Part shown: positions 58,372 to 64,000 of the stretch, piece after piece | Numbering within the stretch: position 1 is the first letter of the stretch | How the letters are laid out: each line of letters opens with the position of its first letter | From: Alphaproteobacteria bacterium | Lineage (GTDB): Bacteria > Pseudomonadota > Alphaproteobacteria > Rhizobiales > Aestuariivirgaceae | Reading direction: 5' to 3' | NCBI GenBank assembly: GCA_028868695.1 | Contig: JAGWTZ010000007.1 | Coordinates: forward strand, 1 to 64,000 | Length of the DNA stretch: 64,000 bases | Made by a program: the position numbers and the translations under genes | Notes under the pieces: generated by a model | What the model saw: only the letters and a program-made list of their open reading frames with translations | What the model was told of the DNA's origin: nothing | Database searches by the model: none

Positions 58372-59808
58372 ATGACGAAGGTATCAAAGCCGAAGAAAGT
58401 GCTTGGCGCGCTGAAGAGCCTGTGGGCTGACAAGCGCGGCAGCATTTCCATGATGGCCGGCCTTGCGGCCGTGCCGATGGTGATCGCCGGGGGTGCGGCA
58501 ATTGACTATGACCGCGCCATCAATGCCAAGACCGAGCTGATGGCTTCGCTTGATTCCGCGGTGCTCTATGCTTCCACGCAGAATACAGATGACTTGACGG
58601 TGTTGACCACCGTGTCCAAGCCGTTTGTGGATGTAAACTACAACAACAGCGGCGATGCCACGCTGCAGTCCTATGCCGTCACCGCAGGCTCGGGCACCAA
58701 CACGTTGAAGGCCACGGGCGTGGTCAAGATGAACACCTGGTTCATGGCCGCTGTCGGCATCACCACCCTGTCTGTCACCGCCTCTTCGGAAGCGTTGCAT
58801 GTGGGCACCGGCCGCAACATCAACCTGGAAGTGTCCATGGTGCTGGACAACACCGGCTCGATGAACACCAGCGACGGTTCCACGCCGAATGCGCCGATCA
58901 CCGATCTCAAGACGGCGGCGGCCAGCTTTGTCTCCACCGTGATGGGCTCCAACCAGACGCCCTATTACACCAAGATCGCCGTCATTCCCTACAACAACAG
59001 CGTGAACCTGGGCAGCGCTTCGCTGGCTGCCGCCGCGCGCGGGGCGATCCTGACCAACCCTTCGACCAGCACGACGCCGGGCTACAGCAATTTCAAGTTC
59101 ACCAGCGCATCGAACCAGACAATGACCTATCCGTCGAGCAATTGCGTGACGGAGCGGCAGGGCGCGCAGGCCTATACTGATGCCGCCATGTCCACCGCCC
59201 CGGTTGGCCTGATGTATGGCCCGCCCGGCTACAATGATTGCAGCGTTGTGCCGATGGTGCCGCTGTCCACTGACAAGACCGCGCTCGTCAACACCATCAA
59301 CTCGATGGCCGCCGGCCAATCCACTGCTGGCCAGGTGGGCATTGCCTGGGGCTGGTATGCGCTGTCGCCCAATGTGGGCATCTGGTCCGGCACCAGCGTG
59401 CCTTCGGGCTATGACAAGCTGACCACCACCGACGCCGCCTCCAAGGTCAAGAAGATCATGGTGCTGATGACTGACGGCGAATATAACAGCGCCTATTGCA
59501 ACGGCGTGATCTCCTATCCGTCGAGCCTGTCGGGTTCGGGTTCCTACAGCTACCAGATCCCCTGCTCGTCTTCGCTGGGCAACTCCTACACCCAGGCCAC
59601 CTCGATGTGCGGTGCCATCAAGCAGTCTGGCGTTGAGGTGTATGTGATCACCTTCCAGCTCAACACGTCCTACACGCAGCGCGTGAGCCTGGTGAATTCC
59701 TGCGCCACGGATGCCTCGCACATCCTCAACGCGTCGAACCAGTCGCAGCTCAACAATGTGTTCCAGTCGCTGGCACAGAACCTGGTGTCGCTGCGCCTGA
59801 CCAACTGA
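58372..59808 (+). CDS. Tad-type pilus assembly protein with von Willebrand factor A domain (TadG-like)
   Basis: This 478-residue protein has the TadE/TadG opening ADKRGSISMMAGLAAVPMVIAGGAAIDYDRAINAKTELMASLDSAVLYA (residues 19-66) with one membrane helix, and a VWA domain with the metal site in SMVLDNTGSMNTSDGS (DxTxS-type MIDAS) near residue 165 and VLMTDGEYNS later. It is Ser/Thr/Asn-rich, suiting an extracellular or periplasmic location. No other tad/flp gene is near. A full CtrA box lies in its promoter region and a strong terminator follows it, so it is a single-gene transcript. Confidence 0.88.
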   Translation: MTKVSKPKKVLGALKSLWADKRGSISMMAGLAAVPMVIAGGAAIDYDRAINAKTELMASLDSAVLYASTQNTDDLTVLTTVSKPFVDVNYNNSGDATLQSYAVTAGSGTNTLKATGVVKMNTWFMAAVGITTLSVTASSEALHVGTGRNINLEVSMVLDNTGSMNTSDGSTPNAPITDLKTAAASFVSTVMGSNQTPYYTKIAVIPYNNSVNLGSASLAAAARGAILTNPSTSTTPGYSNFKFTSASNQTMTYPSSNCVTERQGAQAYTDAAMSTAPVGLMYGPPGYNDCSVVPMVPLSTDKTALVNTINSMAAGQSTAGQVGIAWGWYALSPNVGIWSGTSVPSGYDKLTTTDAASKVKKIMVLMTDGEYNSAYCNGVISYPSSLSGSGSYSYQIPCSSSLGNSYTQATSMCGAIKQSGVEVYVITFQLNTSYTQRVSLVNSCATDASHILNASNQSQLNNVFQSLAQNLVSLRLTN

Positions 59809-59830
59809 TCCGAAGGCGGACCTGAACAAA

Positions 59831-59861
59831 AGGGGCGGCTGGGAAACCAGCCGCCCTTTTT
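59831..59861 (+). terminator. Intrinsic terminator after the TadG-like gene
   Basis: Perfect 10-base stem GGGCGGCTGG with its complement, a GAAA tetraloop-type loop, and a run of five T. Confidence 0.95.
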
Positions 59862-59934
59862 GCTTGCGGGGGCGCATAAAAACCGTAATCCTGCGCTGAA
59901 TCGGGGCCGTTTCCGGCCAGTTCAAGGATGTTTC

Positions 59935-61671
59935 ATGTTGCTTCGCGGTCTTTCGCTCATTTCCCTCAGCCTGGCGTTGAGCCTGCCGGCGCTCGCCGAG
60001 GCGCAGCCTGTCACGCTGTCGGGCGCCTATCTGGCCTCGCGCACCGCCAGCCACCTGATGGACCTTGGGGCGACGATTGATTTCACCAGCGCCGCCCTGA
60101 AGCAGGACCCCAACAACGGCGCGCTGATCGAGCGGCTGTTCGAGGCTGAAGTGATGCAGGGCGATCTGGCCAAGGCTGAGCCGCTGGCCGCCCAGGTGGT
60201 GAAGTTCAACAGCCAGCAGCGCACGGCGCGGCTGGTTCTGGGCCTGAAGGAATTCGCGGCGCGGCGCTATCCCGAGGCGCGCAACCATTTCGACGAGGCG
60301 GCCTACACCTCGGTTGGAACCCTCACCTCGGCGCTGCTCAATGCCTGGAGCTATGCGGGCGAAGGCTCGCTCAATGCCGCGCTGCATGAGCTGGACAAGC
60401 TGGACGGCCAGGACGCCTTTGCCAATTACAAGGCGTTTCACGCGGCGCTGATTGCCGACTATCTCGGCTCTTCGGTGCGCGCCGAAGCCGCCTACAAGAA
60501 GGCTTACGGGCTGGCGCCCACGTCGCTGCGCATCGTGCAGGCCTATGGCAATTTTCTTGAGCGCAACGGCCACAAGGACCAGGCCGAAAAGATCTACCGC
60601 AACTATCTCGCTGACGGCCAGCGCGACACGCTGATCCAGCATGCGCTGGACCAGCTTTCTTCCGGCGCCAAGCCTGAGGCTTTCGTCAAAACCCCTGCGG
60701 CAGGCGCTGGCGAGGTGTTGTTTTCCATCGCCTCGGCACTGAACGTGGACCAGAGCGCCACTGCGGCGCTGACCTATGCGCGCCTTGCGCTGGCCTTCAC
60801 CGCCGACAAGCCGGTGGTGCTGACTACGCTGGGCAGCGTGCTTTCCGGCTTCAAGCTTTACGAAGACGCCAACGCCGCCTTTGACCAGGTGCCACAGCAA
60901 TCGGTTCTGCGCACCTATGCCGACACGGAAATCGGCGTGAACCTTGAGCGCATGGACAAGAACAAGGACGCCATGGCCAAGCTCGAAGCCGTGGTGGCCA
61001 AGGCGCCGAAGGACACTGACGCGCTGATTTCGCTGGCAGGCGTTTACCGCGCCAATGATGAATTCGTGAAAGCGGCGGACACCTATAGCAAGGCGCTGGC
61101 CCTGCTGCCCGACAGCGACAACGCCACCTGGCACGTGCTCTATGACCGCGGCATCGTCTATGACCACCTGAAGCAATTCGACAAATCCGAGCCGGATTTC
61201 CGCAAGGCCTTGGCGCTGTCGAAGGATGACGCCTCGGTTCTCAACTATCTCGGCTATTCGATGATTGACCGTGGCGTCAATCTCGATGAGGCGCTGGGCA
61301 TGGTGAAGAAGGCGGTGAGCCTCAAGCCCAATGACGGCTATATCACCGACAGCTTGGGCTGGGCCTATTACACGCTGCGCGACTATGACCAGGCGGTGAC
61401 CTATTGCGAGCGGGCGGTGGACCTTGTGCCATCTGACCCGATCATCGCCGAACATCTCGGCGATGTGTACTGGAAAGTGGGCCGCAAGCTGGAGGCACAG
61501 TTCCAATGGCAGCACGCCAAGGACAATCACCCCGAAAGTGAAGACTTGGTGCGCATTGAGAAAAAGCTGAAGGATGGCCTGCCGGACGCGCAGGACGCCA
61601 AGCCTGCGGACAATTCCGCACCCGCCGCCCCGGCCGATGGCGCGGCCGCAGACCAGCCCAAGAAAGGCTGA
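59935..61671 (+). CDS. Exported tetratricopeptide-repeat protein
   Basis: This 578-residue protein has a signal peptide (GLSLISLSLALSLPALAEA) and consists mainly of TPR-like helical pairs from about residue 40 to 545, clearest in the second half (DTDALISLAGVYRANDEFVKAADTYSKALALLP; ASVLNYLGYSMIDRGVNLDEALGMVKKAVSLKPNDGYITDSLGWAYYTLRDYDQAVTYCERAVDLVPSDP). The C-terminus is an Ala/Pro/Asp-rich tail. It is a likely periplasmic or outer-membrane scaffold. ATG at 59935 has AAGGA upstream and gives a proper signal peptide. It is coupled to ispE by TGATG. Confidence 0.85.
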   Translation: MLLRGLSLISLSLALSLPALAEAQPVTLSGAYLASRTASHLMDLGATIDFTSAALKQDPNNGALIERLFEAEVMQGDLAKAEPLAAQVVKFNSQQRTARLVLGLKEFAARRYPEARNHFDEAAYTSVGTLTSALLNAWSYAGEGSLNAALHELDKLDGQDAFANYKAFHAALIADYLGSSVRAEAAYKKAYGLAPTSLRIVQAYGNFLERNGHKDQAEKIYRNYLADGQRDTLIQHALDQLSSGAKPEAFVKTPAAGAGEVLFSIASALNVDQSATAALTYARLALAFTADKPVVLTTLGSVLSGFKLYEDANAAFDQVPQQSVLRTYADTEIGVNLERMDKNKDAMAKLEAVVAKAPKDTDALISLAGVYRANDEFVKAADTYSKALALLPDSDNATWHVLYDRGIVYDHLKQFDKSEPDFRKALALSKDDASVLNYLGYSMIDRGVNLDEALGMVKKAVSLKPNDGYITDSLGWAYYTLRDYDQAVTYCERAVDLVPSDPIIAEHLGDVYWKVGRKLEAQFQWQHAKDNHPESEDLVRIEKKLKDGLPDAQDAKPADNSAPAAPADGAAADQPKKG

Positions 61672-62480
61672 TGCAGCCGGTTGTTGAAGCCGCGCGGGCC
61701 AAGATCAACCTGGCCCTGCATGTGCTGGGCCGCCGCGCCGATGGCTATCACGAGCTCGATTCCATCGTGGCCTTCGCTGATCTCGGCGACAGGCTGACGG
61801 TGGCGCCTGCTTCCGCCAACGCGCTTTTGGTGGAAGGGCCTTTCGCCGCGGATGTTCCGGCAGACGAAGGCAATATCATCTGGAAGGCTTGGGCGCATGT
61901 GCGCGGGTTGCTGGACGTGCCTTTCGTCTCGGTTATCCTCGAGAAGAACCTGCCGGTGGCCTCGGGCATTGGCGGCGGCTCGGCCGATGCGGCAGCACTG
62001 GTCCGGGCCTTGTTGCGGCTGGCAGGCGCACGCTTGAGTGAGGCGCAGGTGGCGGGGCTCGCTGCCATCGGGGCTGATGTGCCGGTGTGTTTCGTCGGCA
62101 AGCCCTGCCGCATGGAAGGCATTGGCGAAAAGATCAGTGTCCTGAGCGAACAGCTGCCGCCGGCGCTGGTGCTGGTGAACCCGCTGGCGCCTTGCGGCAC
62201 GGCGGAGGTGTTCAAGGCCATGGGGCTGAAGCCGGGCGAGGTGCTTGCCACGCGGGCCGATTTGCGCAATGACATGACGGCCGCCGCCGTGCAGGTGCAG
62301 CCGCGCATTGCCGATGTTCTCTCGGCGCTAGAGAAAACCGCGCTGTGGCCGGTGCGCATGTCCGGCTCCGGCGCCAGCTGCTTTGGCATCGCCAACAGCC
62401 TGGAAGAGGCCGAAGCCGTGGCTGCCAAGCTTTCGGCGGCCCATCCCGCCTGGTGGGTAAAGGCCGCGCGGCTGGGTTAG
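61671..62480 (+). CDS. ispE: 4-diphosphocytidyl-2-C-methyl-D-erythritol kinase IspE
   Basis: IspE phosphorylates CDP-ME in the non-mevalonate isoprenoid pathway. The 269-residue GHMP kinase has AARAKINLALHVLGRRADGYHELDSIV at the N-terminus, the ATP-binding PVASGIGGGSADAAALVRALL near residue 95, and MSGSGASCFGIA near residue 225. Its last 48 bases plus the preceding base (62432-62480) occur again, exactly, at 62937-62985 behind the GIY-YIG module. Before that insertion its stop codon overlapped the aroC stop on the other strand. Confidence 0.95.
   Translation: MQPVVEAARAKINLALHVLGRRADGYHELDSIVAFADLGDRLTVAPASANALLVEGPFAADVPADEGNIIWKAWAHVRGLLDVPFVSVILEKNLPVASGIGGGSADAAALVRALLRLAGARLSEAQVAGLAAIGADVPVCFVGKPCRMEGIGEKISVLSEQLPPALVLVNPLAPCGTAEVFKAMGLKPGEVLATRADLRNDMTAAAVQVQPRIADVLSALEKTALWPVRMSGSGASCFGIANSLEEAEAVAAKLSAAHPAWWVKAARLG
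62432..62480 (+). repeat. 49-bp direct repeat, copy 1 (ispE 3' end)
   Basis: Identical over 49 bases to 62937-62985. It contains the last 15 ispE codons and the TAG stop. The two copies bracket a 456-bp insert that carries the GIY-YIG gene, as expected for a target-site duplication. Confidence 0.97.
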
Positions 62481-62503
62481 GCGGCAGTCTGACCACCCAC
62501 AAA

Positions 62504-62537
62504 CTCCGTCACCCCTGCGAAGGCAGGGGCCCAGCTT
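62504..62537 (+). repeat. Left 34-bp inverted repeat of module 2 (family B)
   Basis: CTCCGTCACCCCTGCGAAGG... is the exact reverse complement of 62893-62926. Internally it is a hairpin, CCCCTGC-GAAG-GCAGGGG. It contains the stop codon and last nine codons of the GIY-YIG gene. The same family, with compensating stem changes, is found at 37259-37350. Confidence 0.97.
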
Positions 62538-62856
62538 GCGGTGGAACAAGCGTTGCCATAGCATCAATGTTGCCGTGCAAGTCGCGCCAATCAGGGTTCA
62601 TTTGTTCAATGATCCGGATTTTCCATTCCCGCTTCCATTTCTTCAGCTGTTTCTCGCGGCGGATTGCCGTTTCCATGGTGTGGTGATGTTCGTACCAGAC
62701 GAGCAGGTGCACATTGTGTTCAGCCGTGAAGCCTTCAAAGGTCTTGTTCTTGTGATCGCAAATCCGGTTCCACAGGGCACTTGTGACGCCAACGTAGATC
62801 GTGCCGCGATAACGGTTGGCGGTGATGTAGACAGCAGGCCACTTCTCATCATGCAT
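62509..62856 (-). CDS. GIY-YIG nuclease family protein in repeat-bounded module 2
   Basis: This 115-residue protein has VYITANRYRGTIYVGVT (VYI at 9-11, YVG at 21-23), Arg31 in LWNRICDHK, Glu68 in AIRREKQLKKWKREWKIRIIEQMNPDWRDL and Asn87 in the same stretch, i.e. all expected GIY-YIG catalytic positions. GGAGG lies 12 bases before the ATG. The final residues QAGPLPSQG are encoded by the left inverted repeat. It is only distantly similar to the GIY-YIG protein at 54.8 kb, so the two modules are separate lineages. Confidence 0.9.
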   Translation of the reverse strand: MHDEKWPAVYITANRYRGTIYVGVTSALWNRICDHKNKTFEGFTAEHNVHLLVWYEHHHTMETAIRREKQLKKWKREWKIRIIEQMNPDWRDLHGNIDAMATLVPPQAGPLPSQG

Positions 62857-62892
62857 GGAGGGACGCTATCCTCCAAATGGCCGGTGTCAAGA

Positions 62893-62926
62893 AAGCTGGG
62901 CCCCTGCCTTCGCAGGGGTGACGGAG
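62893..62926 (-). repeat. Right 34-bp inverted repeat of module 2 (family B)
   Basis: Exact reverse complement of 62504-62537, lying upstream of the GIY-YIG start and 10 bases before the second direct-repeat copy. Confidence 0.97.
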
Positions 62927-62936
62927 AATGTGTTGC

Positions 62937-62985
62937 TTCGGCGGCCCATCCCGCCTGGTGGGTAAAGGCCGCGCGGCTGGGTTAG
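62937..62985 (+). repeat. 49-bp direct repeat, copy 2 (at the aroC 3' end)
   Basis: Identical to 62432-62480. The aroC stop codon (TAA, read on the minus strand) lies at 62982-62984 inside this copy. Confidence 0.97.
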
Positions 62986-64000
62986 CCCACTTGGCCCCTG
63001 TGGCGCAGGAAGGCGTCAGCCAGCACGATGGCCATCATGGCTTCGCCCACCGGCACGGCGCGGATGCCCACGCAAGGGTCATGCCGGCCCTTGGTGATGA
63101 TGTCGGCGTTCTCGCCATCCTTGGTCACGGTCTTGCGGGTGTTGAGGATGGAGGAGGTGGGCTTCACGGCAAAGCGCGCCACCAGATCCTGCCCAGATGA
63201 AATGCCGCCCAGAATGCCGCCCGCATGGTTGGACTGGAATTCCGGCTTGCCATGATGCATGCGGATTTCATCGGCGTTTTCCTCGCCGCTCAAGGCTGCG
63301 GACGCAAAGCCATCGCCGATCTCCACGCCCTTGACGGCATTGATGCTCATCAGCGCGCTGGCAAGTTCGGCGTCCAGCTTGCCGTAAAGCGGCGCACCCC
63401 AGCCGGCGGGCACGCCCGAGGCCGTCACCTCGATGACCGCGCCGCAGGACGAGCCCGCCTTGCGCACGCCATCGAGATAGGCTTCCCATTTCCTGGCGGC
63501 TTCGGCATCGGGGCAGAAGAAGGGGTTGCGCTCCACCTCGCTCCAATCCCAGTTCTTGCGGTCGATTTTGTGCGGGCCCATCTGCACCAGGGCGCCGCGC
63601 ACTTTCACTTGCGAGATGACGAGGCGCGCCACCGCACCCGCCGCCACGCGGCAGGCGGTTTCACGCGCCGAGGAGCGGCCGCCGCCGCGATAGTCGCGGA
63701 TGCCATATTTGGATTGATAGGTGAAATCGGCATGGCCGGGGCGGAACTTGTCGCGGATTTCGGCATAGTCCTTCGAGCGCTGGTCGGTGTTCTCGATCAG
63801 CAAGGCAATGGGCGTGCCAGTGGTGCGCAAGCCGCCGGTGCGCTCATCTTCAAACACGCCGGAGAGGATTTTCACGGCGTCGGCTTCCTGGCGCTGCGTG
63901 GTGAAACGGTTCTGGCCCGGCTTGCGCTTGTCGAGGAAGGACTGGATTTCCTCAGCCGAGATTTTCAAATTGGGCGGGCAGCCATCCACCACGGCGCCGA
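62982..64000 (-). CDS. aroC: Chorismate synthase AroC, 5' end beyond the window
   Basis: AroC converts 5-enolpyruvylshikimate 3-phosphate to chorismate with reduced FMN. The visible part starts within [18 protein letters not shown], which in complete proteins follows the RVTTWGESHG region, so about 20-25 N-terminal codons are missing. Present are [19 protein letters not shown], the [21 protein letters not shown] signature, and the C-terminal [40 protein letters not shown]. The track ORF starts at an internal codon. Its stop lies in the second copy of the 49-bp repeat. Confidence 0.95.
   Translation of the reverse strand, partial: GAVVDGCPPNLKISAEEIQSFLDKRKPGQNRFTTQRQEADAVKILSGVFEDERTGGLRTTGTPIALLIENTDQRSKDYAEIRDKFRPGHADFTYQSKYGIRDYRGGGRSSARETACRVAAGAVARLVISQVKVRGALVQMGPHKIDRKNWDWSEVERNPFFCPDAEAARKWEAYLDGVRKAGSSCGAVIEVTASGVPAGWGAPLYGKLDAELASALMSINAVKGVEIGDGFASAALSGEENADEIRMHHGKPEFQSNHAGGILGGISSGQDLVARFAVKPTSSILNTRKTVTKDGENADIITKGRHDPCVGIRAVPVGEAMMAIVLADAFLRHRGQVG

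Larger units (their letters stand above)
62481..62936. mobile_element. GIY-YIG module 2: 456-bp insert with subterminal inverted repeats
   Basis: The insert is bounded by exact 49-bp direct repeats and contains perfect 34-bp inverted repeats (62504-62537 and 62893-62926) around one small gene. The inverted repeats are 23 bases from the left junction and 10 bases from the right one. Removing the insert with one repeat copy restores a gapless ispE/aroC tail-to-tail junction. Mobility is inferred from this structure; no known transposase is present, and the nuclease is the only candidate enzyme. Confidence 0.8.

Noticed and set aside
58384-61530. 1048-residue minus-strand ORF, the longest frame in the window
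   Set aside because: It runs antisense through the TadG-like and TPR genes. It is rich in His, Arg, Gly and Ala in the way that high-GC shadow frames are, has no recognisable domain, and crosses a strong terminator.
62504-62926. Reading the 34-bp repeats of module 2 as ordinary transcription terminators
   Set aside because: The hairpins lack T-runs, occur in both orientations around one gene, and match a dispersed repeat family elsewhere in the window.
1-64000. tRNA, rRNA, CRISPR, prophage or classical IS elements
   Set aside because: Scanning the intergenic gaps I found no T-loop-like GGTTCRA sequences in a cloverleaf, no regularly spaced repeats, and no transposase, integrase or phage structural genes.

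Overview
The window is GC-rich, gene-dense alphaproteobacterial chromosome, most likely from the Hyphomicrobiales (Rhizobiales). The evidence is the lineage-specific gene set: RcdA (DUF1465), TrcR (DUF1013), DUF1192, a COX4_pro_2-type aa3 oxidase subunit IV next to a split pntAA/pntAB/pntB, DUF459 beside an MltB-like transglycosylase, a patatin gene beside bdhA, and a full CtrA box (TTAA-N7-TTAA). I see no tRNA, rRNA, CRISPR, prophage or classical insertion sequence, and no stretch over 300 bases without a gene.

Layout. 1-6.4 kb: histidine utilisation (hutG, hutH, hutI on the minus strand, hutF and the repressor hutC on the plus strand, hutD convergent with hutF). A perfect 24-bp palindrome, the likely HutC operator, lies between the divergent hutI and hutF. 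Urocanase (hutU) is not in the window. 6.5-11.1 kb: a three-gene molybdenum/Fe-S/membrane-anchor oxidoreductase, probably the sulfite dehydrogenase SoeABC. 11.1-13.8 kb: a translationally coupled sugar-type operon (Gfo/Idh/MocA, TIM-barrel isomerase, RPE-like epimerase). 13.9-22.6 kb: ccdA, HAD dehalogenase, ICL/PEPM enzyme, nfeD and SPFH protein, hemH, a PAS histidine kinase, an arginase-family protein with an altered metal motif, and a PuuD-like amidotransferase. 22.6-26.1 kb: an EmrAB efflux pump divergent from its TetR regulator, with two operators. 26.1-35.7 kb: envelope and carbohydrate genes (beta-barrel protein, galU, galE, LysE exporter, lytic transglycosylase, a degenerate SGNH protein), then bdhA and a patatin. 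35.8-41.5 kb: the transhydrogenase operon and a MotA-like/OmpA-like pair. 41.7-45.3 kb: a less GC-biased surface-glycan cluster (GT2, GtrA, large membrane protein). 45.3-51.7 kb: ABC exporter, rpmE, a GH75-like secreted protein, rcdA, DUF1192, quinone oxidoreductase, trcR. 51.7-56.5 kb: DUF559 nuclease, radical SAM protein, EamA, DUF2267, a GIY-YIG nuclease module, moaB and a UDG-like protein. 56.6-64 kb: ETF-QO, a Tad-type vWA protein, a TPR protein, ispE, a second GIY-YIG module, and aroC (cut by the window end).

The most unusual feature is a recurring module: a small single-domain nuclease gene physically joined to an inverted pair of hairpin-forming repeats and placed directly behind a stop codon. 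There are three nuclease modules with three unrelated repeat families: GIY-YIG in 42-bp inverted repeats at 54.7-55.2 kb, GIY-YIG in perfect 34-bp inverted repeats at 62.5-62.9 kb, and DUF559 on an inverted palindrome pair at 51.7-52.2 kb. A nuclease-free inverted pair of the second repeat family sits inside the pnt operon at 37.3 kb. The 62.5-kb copy is bounded by a perfect 49-bp direct repeat of the ispE 3' end, which is strong evidence that it arrived by insertion with target duplication. It went into a tail-to-tail junction where the ispE and aroC stop codons had overlapped, and both genes stayed intact.
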